From NCBI GenBank assembly GCA_003342895.1, contig PTFA01000017.1, positions 804,016 through 868,015 on the forward strand: a stretch of 64,000 bases of DNA. The letters run 5' to 3'. Source of the stretch: Casuarius casuarius (Eukaryota; Chordata; Aves; Casuariiformes; Casuariidae). A program made the translations under genes and the position numbers. Below the pieces are notes generated by a model. That model saw only the letters and a list, made by a program, of their open reading frames with translations. It was not told the origin of the DNA and did no database searches. Positions within the stretch are counted from its first letter, which is position 1, and each line of letters begins with the position of its first letter. Below, in pieces: positions 26,312 through 37,956 of this stretch.

Positions 26312-26350
26312 ATGTCAAAACAGCCAGCATCACATGTCAAAGCCATTCAG
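26312..26350 (+). CDS. SMPX: SMPX coding exon (start codon, 13 codons)
   Basis: After the acceptor TTGCTTGCAG (26281-26290) come 21 noncoding bases, then ATG and 13 codons reading MSKQPASHVKAIQ, ending at CAG|GTAAGA. Human SMPX begins MNMSKQPVSNVRAIQ. The two extra human N-terminal codons are not present here, because AAA stands directly before this ATG, so translation must start at the second human Met. The ATG has A at -3 in a moderately good context. The phase is 0 at the donor. The sequence match and the in-frame junction to the next exon make this secure despite its small size. Confidence 0.95.
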
Positions 26351-29300
26351 GTAAGAGACAGTGTTTATGTTTCTAAAATAAGAAAATAATAAACCTCAGC
26401 CTCTGTTGCTTGACAAACTGCATTCTGTTTGTGTAAAACAGCACAGAAATGCTAACTGGGCATTATTTTTTTTTAAGTGAAAAAGCTGGGTAGATGTGAA
26501 AGCACTCAAAAATGTTTATCTGAAGACTGTCCTATAATCTGAGCTGAGAAAAGAATGGGTCAGGTTGTTTGCTTGCTTGTTTGCTCATATGGTGTCTCCC
26601 ATGTTAAGTTATGTTTGTTCATGGATCGACTAAGTAAGACGTACATCTGCATAGCCAGTCAGCATTATGAGTAAAACTTATTCCTGCAACTACTGGATTT
26701 TCTACAGAATTAATATAATTTTACTGGAACTGTAGGCTAAAAAGATGGCATATCTATTAATATTTTTTCTGTCTACATCTCTTTGGGAATAAATATATAT
26801 CTCCAGTATTAGCTTAAAAAGCATTTTATGTAGAAGCCAAAATAAAATGTTGATATTTTGATAAAAAAAAAAAATTGTGTGTCTCATATCCCCTCAAATG
26901 ATGTATGCTTATATGGATGAAGTTGGTTGTTATACATCTGTAAAAGGAACAGTTGGAGAATTTTCCCAGCCTCATTTTGAAATAGCTAAACAATGTATTA
27001 AACTCATCCCATCACTGATTCTTGTCAAAAGGACAAAATAACTCCTGAATTTTACAGTGTTTTTATGTATTTTGCTAAATTCATTTGCAGTCCAATTTTT
27101 CCATGAGTTCAAGTTCCCTTGAAATTACATAAGAACCACAAAACAGAATTTCTGAAGTCTGATCTGCCCTCTGTTACCCCAAGATAATGTCAACTTAATG
27201 GATTGGGGTATCAAGAAGATTAATTACCTAGTATGTTAGACAGCATACTGAAGTTGCAGAGCACTCTATAAATGCTAATTCTGATTGTAATCCTCAAGTG
27301 TACTGGAACAGGCATGCAAGCTACTGCACTCCAATTCTATTGAAATTAGTGAAAGTTTGCCATTGATTTCACTCAGTTCAAAATTTTGTCGCTCTTATAT
27401 ACTGACTTTGGAAACATTTGTACGATTAGTGAAAAACTGTAGATAATTTATAACTCAGAAGTATTTACATTTTACGTCTAAGGTTCATGGACACATACAA
27501 CCATTTTTAAGGAAAGAATTTGGTTTGCTTTTTTCCATAGAAAAAAGAAATAGATATTGACTCCTTTCTCAGATTTATGATGACTTTCCAACTTCTAAAT
27601 GTAAAAAATGCTTCTAGTTTGTCCATTAAGAAAGGTGCTTTTAAAGCATTAAGTTTAAGCACGAAGTTGACTATTTTAAGAAACTTAAAATTTTTCAGTG
27701 AAAACTTTTTCATTGGAAAATAAATTACTTCACAGATTTGAAAATAAATCTATTAAACTCTGTGTCAGAGGTTGCTCCAGCAGGGACACTTGCACTTGAA
27801 TAGATGCCTATTGCACTCTAAGTATTCTCAGAACCATGACTCAAAATGTCAGATTACTTTTGTACATTGTGATTCATATATTATGATCCTTTGCTGTTAT
27901 GTGCTATTACAGTAGGACCTACATCCCCTGGAGAATATACATCGTGCTACAACAATGGAAATATAATGAATCCTTATTGACTGAAGTATCTCTGGGTACT
28001 CTGTGTCAGAAGTGGCTCCTTTCTGACCCTGTGAGATAGACACGAACATCTTCACGTGCCAACAGCCACTAGATACAAACATGGGAGAGTTAAGGGGAGC
28101 GACTGGTTCCCAGGAGTAGCTCCTGGGTGATAAATAACCAAAGTAGTATTGAGTCCTGGTAATACTCATTGCTGCTCACACAACACTGGAGCCACACCTG
28201 AACTGCCCTCTCCCCCTCAGGGGGAAAGGTGTGTATACCTCCAGCCGACACTTACTCTCCCTACACACGCCACTCTCATCTTTCCCCACGGATAAGGGTG
28301 AGGAGCTTCTTTTTTTTTTTCTCTGGATTATACTCAGAGCTCTCTGTAGTTCCCTGTTTTCCCTACTTTGGACATGATTATACTCAAGTAGCTTTCCAGC
28401 TTACTCCGTCTGCCTTGTGGACAGTTAGGAATGGCTGTGACTGACACTAAGAACAATTTATCTGTAACAGTCCTAAACTTATGCATGGCTGCTGGTAATA
28501 CAGCACACAACAGTTCGTAGTATAGGTGCCTTGTCTCTATTAAGCAGAAGGAAGAACTTACACGAATCTCTAAATACCCCTTTAATGGAATCAAGCCAGC
28601 AATATATATTGTATTGCATGCTGACAAATATTTTTCCTTCAGTCCATTCAGGAAGATCTTAGTACAATATATCACTTCCACTCATGCAAAACTGCAGTGA
28701 CATCCAAAATATGGTAGGCACTGTCCAAAACCAAAGGAAGATGCAAAACTGATAATTTTAATAATTAAAAATAATAATAATAATTAAAAACAATAATCAC
28801 ACCTACAAAATCTGTCTAAAGCAATCATACTTTACATCTTCAGAAGTCTGGAACAAAAAATTTCCTGTTTAGCATTTCACTGGGTCAGGGAAGAAGGGAG
28901 AGATCACTGAGACTTGTGCCACCATCCCAGCAGACAAGTGACGAGGACGCCAAAGAGGATTTTAAAAACAGAATTGTAAGCTTGTGCTGGTCTCAGCACA
29001 ACACAGTCCTTACAAAGCTACATTTGCCTGCAGGATTTGGTGCAGTATTCACCCATTACATGGCTGCTTATCCACAGGAAAGGAAGAGCAGCAGATTAAG
29101 AGGGAGAGTTATAGCTCAGGACTCTAGTATCTCTTTTTGGTAACTGTTAGGAAATTAGTCATACTTTTATGTCATACTAGAAATATTTTATCATATAGCA
29201 TGTGTTATCAGATCCAGACAGTGTGAAACTGTGTTTTAAAGGCTGCTCATTTTACCAAGTTAATATTTAGCATCTGCGTACATCTTGTCCAAACTCGGAA

Positions 29301-31371
29301 GTGAATGCGCTTAGAGCAGACAAAATACTTCAAACCACTTTAGTGTGACACAGATGCTGTGAAAATGCTGAAGCAGACCAGAGAATTAATTTAATTAGCA
29401 GTCTGGCACTTAGTGGCTCATTTTTGTTTGCTGGACCCTTTTTAGTCACAGTTGGTCTGTCAATCACAGTAGTAAATGCAAGGAACGGGTATCAGAATTA
29501 CAGTTTTGAGTTATGTCCTGGGTGGCTGTGGGAGGCTGACTTCTACTGCTGACTCCAAGGAGATGGAAAGCCTGACTTCAAAAGGAGCACCGAGAGGAGA
29601 GATCTTGCTCAGAAATAACTTCAATGTCTCAAGTCCGCAAGCTTGTACAACCACACTAGCTGTAAGGTGCATAAAAGTTTCTTATTCCAGAAAAAGTAGC
29701 TGAGTCAATGTACAGAACCTGCCTGGGGATAAATTAAGAATAGCAAAGCTGTTTTTTTTCCACTGGAAAATGAACTAATGGGTTAAGTACTGTGATGCTG
29801 AAAATGCCCCATCTCCTGGGAATTTAATAAGTGCAGATGAAAGGTTTCGTAGTACCTAAACTAATGCTCAGTGAAAAAGCATATGAAATGAATACCCAGG
29901 TTGTCTATAAAATACTTGATCTTACAGATAATAGCCAGGCCCACTGAAATAGCAACATTACCTTGCATTAATATTAGTGAAAAGAAAAGGATAAAAGGAA
30001 AGGTGCATATTTCTCAGCAAATAGTTTATTTTATTCGTGTTTGATTACAGCTTTCAGAACATTTGTTGTTACTAAAAACAGGAGCTGTTTTTATTGTAGT
30101 TACCCAACATGGGGCGCGATCTGCAGGACAGGATTTAAACAGAAGGATGGGATTATTCATCTTCATTTTATGCAAATCAGTCAGATGGCAAACTACAATA
30201 AAACAGCTCACTGTTGGAAGTTTCTCTGTTTCCGCTCAATAACATTACCAATTCACCCGCTGGTTTTACAAGTGGGAGTCATGATATTTTGATGACATTT
30301 CCTAGGAACAGCCTCTTCTGAGATCACGAGATAAGAATAGGTATAAATTGTGCATTTAGTTGATCATGCCATTTGACTTTTAAAATAATCCAGGCTAGGT
30401 CACATCAGGAAATAGATACATTTTAACCGCTCTTTCATAAGTAATGCTTTCTGTCATTCTTTTTTCTTTCAAATATTTTCTTTGAAGATATCTATTCTAA
30501 ACCCCATTCTTGTTATGGCTACTGGCTATCTGACCTCCCACAAAGACAACAAATCAACCCCAATCGGTCATACTGATATCATTCTGGAGAGAGTTTGTTA
30601 AGACTCAGAGGGCTAATGATCTGTCAGGTTTTTGACCAGGATCAGCCTGCTTTGACTAGTGATCCCCATGGGACTCCTGCTGCAGATGGGGCCGAGGTGG
30701 CGGGGCAAAACCCAGCTGGACCTGGAGCTTCGGAGAGCCTCCCTGCCTTTTCCCACTGAGGGATCCTCTCTGCAGTGGACAGACACATTGCTAGGACAAA
30801 GCAATTTGTACTTTGTAGCTCCTGTGGGTGAATTTTGCCCATAAAAATCACATTTTAAACACTACTAGCTTAAGTTGGCTCAATACAGCTTTCCTTCCTA
30901 ACTACTTATGATTAAATGAAGTCTGAACTCGTGTCACTGCTGAGGAAGAGTGTTCCAGTGGTTTGGATATTACTGTGGGATTTAGGTGATTTATACTTAA
31001 ATCCCCATTTTGCTACTCACTTTCTTTTTGACCTTGACCAGATCAAGTAGGCTCAGACCCCTAAAGACACTTTGCTGTCCAGCGCTCACTTATTTAAAGT
31101 CCAATGAAATCAGGGAGCATTAGGCTAAAATGCAGAATTTCAAAAGCTTTCTAGGTAGCTTTGTTTTTTCACTTTGCATCTTTAAAGTGGAGATGAAAGC
31201 ATTTCCCTTTCCCATGGGAGTGTTGTGATGATGCATACGCTGAAGGCGTAAGTTCTCAGGAACTATGATAATATCTATATTCTTTGCGCATCCCTTAAAA
31301 GTTTTGTCAGTTACCAACTATACACTTACTTGTTGGTCACTATTATATGTATCATAATTTCCTTGTCACAG
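26351..31371 (+). other. SMPX intron between first and second coding exons
   Basis: 5.0 kb flanked by matched donor GTAAGA and acceptor CACAG. It contains a T run near 28310, an AATAAT-rich tract at 28753-28797, a 21-base near-repeat pair 241 bases apart (27758 and 27999), and a stretch near 30.0-30.3 kb with an octamer ATGCAAAT. No other exon was recognised. Confidence 0.85.
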
Positions 31372-31458
31372 GCTAATATTAACATCCCAATGGGAGCATT
31401 TCGACCTGGTGCAGGTCACCCTCATAAAAGAAAAGAATTTACACCTGAAGTGGAGGAG
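31372..31458 (+). CDS. SMPX: SMPX coding exon, conserved core
   Basis: The acceptor CTTGTCACAG precedes 29 codons (residues 14-42), [15 protein letters not shown] then [14 protein letters not shown], with donor GAG|GTAAGA. The first 15 residues are identical to human SMPX. The human RRKECTPEVEE segment is [11 protein letters not shown] here, so the human Cys is Phe. No known enzymatic domain; the protein is short, basic to acidic and probably unstructured. The open frame continues past the donor into intron sequence. Confidence 0.97.
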
Positions 31459-32260
31459 GTAAGAAAAGACTTTTTTAAATTTTTTTTTTCAGGAGAATCC
31501 CTGAAGTTGATGTTCGAAAGCCTTTGAAATCAATCTTATAGCACAATATACCAGTCCTAAGTACCACAGCTATTCATGCACTGATGACTCATGGAAATAA
31601 CTGGCCACCTACAAAACACTTTGTATATACATAGTTCTGTTTCTGAAGCCAGAGCATCTATAGCAATTTAAACCGTTTCAAGGATGTGTAGCTCCACTTA
31701 CTAACAGGGTCGTAACTACTGTCAGGAAAGAGAGCCAGGTATTTACCAGCATTATTTATCTATACTGGAGTTGATGAAATACTGAAGGAAAAGATATAGC
31801 AAGGCATCTGAAGAATCCTTTGCTGCCTGCTGCCCTGTGGTGTAGTTTCTTGTTACAGGTTAACAATATTGCAACAGGTTTTCAAAACATGACATTTGGA
31901 GATATTTTTGGAATATATATCAGCAAGTAGAGTGTGATGGCTGTAAATCTGCAAATTAAAAATAGAAATTGCAAAACCATTTACTGCATAGGTGTGAAAA
32001 TACTCATTTTGTAGATTGAATTCTGTGTTTTCATGACTGTATTTTATAGGGAGTACTGAATACAAAGCTGAATTTATGCCTGAGCACTTACTCCCATTGA
32101 TCACAAAGGCTGTCATTAAACACAGATATCATATTTCTAGATAATTTAAAGCATCTTATTCACCATGGACTTTTATAATAAATAAGAACCAAAACCAACC
32201 GTGGAAAAACACGGTAGAGGGATACTCCAACTAAAGAACACCCCCAGGTTAGCATGGGTG

Positions 32261-32285
32261 CTCAGTTAGCTCAGTTAGCTTAGTT
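32261..32285. repeat. 9-bp tandem repeat (CTCAGTTAG, 2.8 copies)
   Basis: CTCAGTTAG occurs at 32261-32269 and again at 32270-32278, followed by CTTAGTT. It resembles a tRNA A box (TAGCTCAGTTAG), but no tRNA can be folded around it. Confidence 0.85.
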
Positions 32286-33993
32286 CGGGCAGCCCTTGTA
32301 ATCTCCAATTCAGAAGAGGTCCTGCTGGGCCAGAGCTGCCTTGCACGTCTCCCATGGTGCTCCGTGGAGCCAAGTGCAGGGAGCATTCAAACCGATCCCG
32401 TACAGCCAGGCTGGCTCTGGCAAGACTCGGTTGTGTGGACTCATGTCCATGCAGATGAAACTAAACAGACTTGGTTGGAGGGAAGCCAGCCCCGACACAG
32501 AGCAGAGCCACGAAGACCAAGAAGGAGGTTGTAATTAGCCACTTTTCTCCAGCCACGCAGCAGCAATGCTGGTGATTCAGCCCCGGATAAGGAACAGCCA
32601 GATTAATTTTGGACAAATCATTGGCTCCTTCCCACCTGTTACAACACTTAACGTGCAGTCTTAGTTACACAATAGCTAATTCTTCCTTTGCTGTCTAAAT
32701 AAGACAGAATTTTCCTGAAATTGAATATACTTCTTATAAATAGTACTCTGTTTACAGAGACATTTTCTGGAGAAATCAAAACCAGACAGATTTAACTATT
32801 TTCTTAAGAAGATATTTTTTGAAGAAAGAGCTTACAAAGTGACCTTTAACACATATTGTGGCTTTTTCCCCTGGAAAGAAATCAAAGCATATTCTCTCTG
32901 CAGTAATTAAACTGGTGAAGGAATGCATGTTATTAAGCAGAAACTAATATAGTATGTGTGAAGTCTGGTGGTATTTGAGAAATAAAATAAATGACTAGTG
33001 CTGATAATTAGGTTTGGTTGGGTAATTGAATATTGCCTCGCTTTTCAATTATGTGAATACTATATATGAGACAGACATTATGGAATGAAAGTTCCTGGAT
33101 TTTATAGCCAATATTCAATCAAACCAATGGGAGTAAAGACTACAGAATAAGATCTTATAACAGAAATAGAATAAAAATGCTACCAGCAGACTTGTCTTTT
33201 CAGCTTCTTCGTCTTGTTAAATTTTTGCAATATAGCCCATGATTCTTTAGATCAGCTTTTGACAAACATACCTTGCTAACAGTCCTTAGCATTTTTCACT
33301 GCATTTTAAAACCTTGGCAAAGGAAATGAGGGAAATGCAGGTCTTATTCAAAGGTCTGGTGTAGTCAGAGGGAATGCCTATGTCTGAAGATCAAGGGAGA
33401 GGACATATTAACACGTAAAAGAAATGGGAGGGGGGAATTTCAGAAAATAACACTCCTTGTTCCATCAAAGCATTTCCTTGCATGTATTTGCTTATTCTTG
33501 TCACATATCTAAGTCCCTCTTCAGACTTCCTTCAGTACAACTGAAGGCCAAGTTCTAACCTCAACTGTGCATTGCACACGCAGGGGGGGACATATGCAGG
33601 GGCGCAGTTGTAAGTCCCACACATCTGAGATTAGAGCAGAAAGCTAACATGAATTTATGGAGTGTAAGGTCTCCAAAACATGGCCAAAGTTGAAACCATT
33701 TGTACTACAAGAAGGAATGGTATAGTAGATGACTTGAAGCAGTATTTTTAATCAGGAATCTGCTATGTGTTAATGAGAAGAATGGGGTTTTCAGGTTGAT
33801 TGATTTTCCTGATTATTCAGATTACCAAGCTGTGCAAGAAAACTGTGGAAGGAAACAATACAAGCTCATGGCATCTTTGACTACCGATACCATTTTGTGC
33901 ATTCCTCCAAAAGCATTCTGTGTCAATTTGCTTACTCTCCTGCTAGGCTTTGCTACCATTCCAGCTTGTTAGCTCATTAAGCCAGATATTAGA

Positions 33994-34068
33994 CTATATA
34001 TAGTATATATGATATATATATATATTTATACACACACACACACTATATATATATAAACACATATAGTA
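33994..34068. repeat. AT/CA-rich compound microsatellite
   Basis: About 75 bases of TA repeats interrupted by a short (CA)n block, in an SMPX intron. Likely polymorphic in length. Confidence 0.9.
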
Positions 34069-34122
34069 TTTGGGGCTGGATTACTGGGATCTTAAATTAT
34101 TAAAATAGAAAAATGTTGGGTG

Positions 34123-34176
34123 TTAGCATAATGTTATTAATTAATAGCATAATAGCATAATGTTATTAATTAATAG
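34123..34176. repeat. Duplicated AGCATAATGTTATTAATTAAT unit
   Basis: A unit of about 21 bases containing CATAATGTTATTAATTAAT occurs twice with a few bases (AGCATAAT) between. It is a local tandem duplication in AT-rich intron DNA. Confidence 0.85.
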
Positions 34177-34531
34177 TAGCTTGTATTAAATAAAATAATA
34201 TATTAGCTAAAAAAATGTTAAAAAGTTAATATGAATGTACTAAGCCAAACAATATAGTTGTTGACTCAGTTTTCTCCCAAATGGTGATTTGGAGAAAGTT
34301 CTTAAAGATCAAATAAGAAGAACGTCACAGTTTTCTAAAATTCCTTGTTTACTTGTTTACTTGACATTGCAAAAAGTCTGCTTCCTGGTTAACATGGAGT
34401 CCTGTAGTGAACAGGAAAAAAAAAATGTCTTACTGGCCAATAATAACTGAAAAATAACTTTGAAATTTTAAAAATGGATTTTCAAATATTAGGAGTTGAC
34501 TATTTACAGTCCATACACAGTAAAAACCTCT

Positions 34532-34541
34532 CCAAATATGG
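34532..34541. promoter_or_regulatory. Actin-type CArG box (SRF site)
   Basis: CCAAATATGG matches CC(A/T)6GG exactly and equals the well-known proximal SRF element of vertebrate sarcomeric actin promoters. It lies in an intron of the muscle gene SMPX, with a MEF2-like AT-rich stretch just downstream. Function is inferred from motif and context. Confidence 0.4.
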
Positions 34542-35518
34542 TGGCTAATAAATCTAAGTACTGAGTTAATTCAAAACCCCGCCCCAAGTGGACATTCGCA
34601 GAGTAATTAAAAAAGAAAACAGAATTTAATTGTGAAAATTATTTCCAGAGAAATATTCATTCTCCTCTAACCCTACATGATTCCCCCTATATGTTACCTT
34701 TTAAAAATATGGAATAGGCTGGATAAACCTTAAACTCCCTACCGGAAAACTATGCCTTCAAAATATTGCTCAGTCTAGAATGGAAATTGTCTAAAATACA
34801 TGCCCTCCCTCACCCTGGAGCAACAGTACAATTCAGCAAGTACCAAGAGGTGAAATACTGTGGTCCATCAGAAGGTTAGCTGAGATGCTCCCTATTGTGT
34901 AACAACTGCTATTTAGCCTGCATTTTTTTCAGTGTCAGCAGAAAAGCCTTTAGGCACGACCCTAATTCAAATAGTAAATGACAAAAATCCTTCTGGTCTT
35001 ATGACTGAGGTTAAGAAAAATTAAACATCATTTCAAGCTGAGCTTGGAAGGGGATTTGGGGGTCCATAACCTACAACAGTAACTGGTCTCCGAAGTTGCA
35101 GAGGTGCATGATATTTTTCCTCCACAATTAGCCAACAACTATGAGACTCTGTAAGAGATTACATGATAAAAATGTTTCTTCTGCTTTTTTCCCTAAAAAA
35201 TGAGAGACCTGAGAGTTGCCTTTAACACTCCACTCAATTAACTTCCTGCTAATGGTTTGACACTGTAAATTCTTACCATTTACAAAAAGATTCAGACTCC
35301 TCTGCACCAAGCACCTTCTAATTTTCTTTCAGAATGTGTTTAGACACTTTAAGGCAACAACCAACAAGATAATCCACCCGTTCTCCCCCTCTTGCACGCT
35401 TGCTTTTGTGACTGCATTTAGTATGAAAAAAATCCTGTGTTTCCCAAATAAGCAACCTATGTTTGTGCTCAAGGGATTTCTCTAGCAGCAGCGAGGTGAC
35501 TCGTTTCATTTTGTGCAG

Positions 35519-35659
35519 AGTGTTCCTGCTTCTACAGAGGAGGAGAAAGACAAGAAACATCTCCCAGGAGCTAAGAAACTTCCAGGCCCTGCTGTCAATT
35601 TATCAGAGATTCAGAACATAAAGAGTGAGCTGAAGTTTGTCCCCAAAGCTGAACAGTAG
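35519..35659 (+). CDS. SMPX: SMPX last coding exon and stop
   Basis: The acceptor TTTTGTGCAG is followed by 46 codons and TAG (residues 43-88). The N-terminal part is [14 protein letters not shown], then [19 protein letters not shown], then [13 protein letters not shown]. The C-terminal half is nearly identical to human (IKSELKYVPKAEQ); the acidic linker is two residues longer than human, balancing the shorter N terminus at 88 residues in total. The exon does not end at the stop: AAGCAG|GTGAGT at 35672/35673 is a strong donor 13 bases after TAG, so the rest of the 3' UTR lies in another exon. This spacing is too short to trigger decay by the 50-base rule. Confidence 0.97.
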   Translation, partial: SVPASTEEEKDKKHLPGAKKLPGPAVNLSEIQNIKSELKFVPKAEQ

Positions 35660-37924
35660 TTGAAACAAGCAGGTGAGTAAAAGAGATGTTCTTTGCATGG
35701 CTCTAGGAAAAGCAGGCTTATCTAGAAAATTTCTATGTCAAAGGATGGCTTTCCAATGACTCCAAAGGACCTGGAATTGCACCCCATATTTCAAAGACAA
35801 AACATAATTTGTAGAAGAGAAGCTCATAATCCTTGGTATTCTGCATTCTTTCAAACCCAGAGCATGAAGGAAACTATATCTGGTGATATATGGCACCCAC
35901 CTGCCCTCCTAACAAAAAATGTATTTGGCTACTATGACTATTGAAGCTAGTTTAAGCTTATTGCTTCATGAGCACAAGCTGCAGTTTTACTGAATATAGG
36001 ACTTTTATTTGTACCACAAACTACAAGAAAATTTATTACAATGATGGACAAGTAGGTTAGTATTTTTAAAAAGCTCCTTTAGAATGTTAAACTTCAAAGA
36101 TTTGATCTTATTTTTACTTCTGCAATTCAGAACTGACATGCTAATGGCTCCATGCACTTGACCACACAAATGTGCCTAATGCTGCTCGCAATGACCGAGG
36201 ACGTACAGTATATCTGCATGGGGGGAGATCTGTGCTCACTTGGAGTGGCATCTGGAGACCAGACAGGGATCCTTGGGCATTGCAGACAGCACCAGACACC
36301 TATGGATTGAGCCACTGGTTTATGACAAGTATTGCATATTTCATCTTATTTTTTTAAAAGGAAATATTCATCACTTCATCGCAGATTGCAGAATTATTTT
36401 CATCTGATTTCATACAAGGCCTATAAACCTCTGTTGTCCTACATTCTGAACCTTAAAGCAATTAATGGTCATCTCCATCAAAGAAGTTATCATCTAATTC
36501 TCTTTGAAAAGCCTGAATCAGTGAAGATGCATTAAGCAGTAACAATGAAAGTTCAGCTGTACAGATAAGTGGCAATACAAAAACCTGGCTACAATAAGAA
36601 AAAGATATTTGTGTCACACAGTAATCATCTGAACTGCCAATTGTGGCTATTGACACAAGTCCTCTTTATCATGAAGGGAGGCAGAGGAGTTAAGCTGAGT
36701 AAAAGAACATCATCTTGAATTTACTGCACAGAAACATAAAAGAACAAAGCAAAATAAAAATCCAATGCAAAAGGATTCTGTAAGAACAGAAATGCTATGG
36801 ACTAGGGATCTCAAGAGCAATGACATATAATCAGAGTGAATTTCCCTGATACACACTGCAACATTAATTTATTTTTATGTACAACAACATAAATATGTCA
36901 TTTGGAAGGAAAAATGATGAGTTTTTTTCTTGCTTACCCTGCTGTGTCATAATGTTCCTGTTATTTTAAAGAAACAACAGAGTCTTTCTCTTCAGAAAAC
37001 TTGGGAAAAGGAGAATTAACATTTTGTAAAATGTAACATTGTAGTCATTGCACTAAAGCGGTGCCCAGAGAAATATGAATTTTTAATATGAGACTTTAAG
37101 GAGCTTTTCCTCTGTAAGAGATATTTAGACATAAATATAACTCCATATTTAGTTTCAGATTACTGCTATTCTCAAAGTTTACAATTGTTATTTTATGAGT
37201 AGTTTATTGAGAGTCTGACGGAAACATTATGGCATGCACAAAGGTTCACTCTAAGAAAAAGATTTCCACGGGAATGGTTAACCAAGTAGAGGGCATCTTG
37301 AAAGTTGTGAGGTCACTCTGCAGTCCTTTCCATCTGTCCTTCTTATGAGGTTGCCTTGGTTATCACAACCACATTGCTTACGGGAAGGGAGAGTAAGGCA
37401 GAAAGGAGGAAAGGGTGACGACAACTCTGAAGGGAAGGTAGTTCCTCCTAGGAGGGAATGGCTGTATGAAATAGCATTGCTCAGCTGGAAGCAGTGAGTC
37501 ATCAGAAGGTTTGCATGCTCAGCCATTAAGCGCCTGTCCATTGTAAGGGGATAGGGAGTGATTGACTGCTGGTCTCTCCCCCAAGGGTTTAACATCTGGG
37601 CATTTTTGTGCCCAAATACTCCTGCAGTGATTTACATGCAATACTAAATGATCGCAGCATACCTGCTCATCTGGTTAGTGTTAGAAATACTGCTTTCTAG
37701 ATTTTAGATAGTAGAGTCACAGATCGTATCTGAAAAATTAATTTCCAGAAGAATATCAGACACAGTACTCACCGGAGACTGGGAGTTTGGTTTTAGTTGC
37801 TGGGCAGCGACACACTGCACATTTTTTACGTAGTTCTAATTTCCAACAGGGCTGATAGCCATTACTGTTTGGTAACTCTATAAACAAGAAAATCTGCAAA
37901 GCAATTTAAGTTTTACAAAGTATG

Positions 37925-37956
37925 GGATCCAGCTGGTAAGCAGGATCCAGCTGGTA
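37925..37956. repeat. Tandem 18-bp duplication with paired CAGCTG E-boxes
   Basis: GGATCCAGCTGGTA occurs at 37925-37938 and again at 37943-37956, separated by AGCA. Each copy has the palindromic E-box CCAGCTGG, the type favoured by myogenic bHLH factors. Confidence 0.85.

Larger units (their letters stand above)
31459..35518 (+). other. SMPX intron between second and third coding exons
   Basis: 4.1 kb. It contains a 9-bp tandem repeat (32261-32285), an AT/CA microsatellite (33994-34068), a duplicated 21-bp unit near 34.12-34.18 kb and an actin-type CArG box (34532-34541). No exon or mobile element was recognised. Confidence 0.85.

Noticed and set aside
32255..32295. tRNA-like A box (TAGCTCAGTTAG) and a TTCG-containing B box-like word
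   Set aside because: The boxes are about 10 bases apart, too close for a tRNA; the A-box match results from the 9-bp tandem repeat; no cloverleaf can be drawn.
33994..34003. CTATATATAG, a formal MEF2 match
   Set aside because: It is part of an AT microsatellite, so the match is expected from the repeat.
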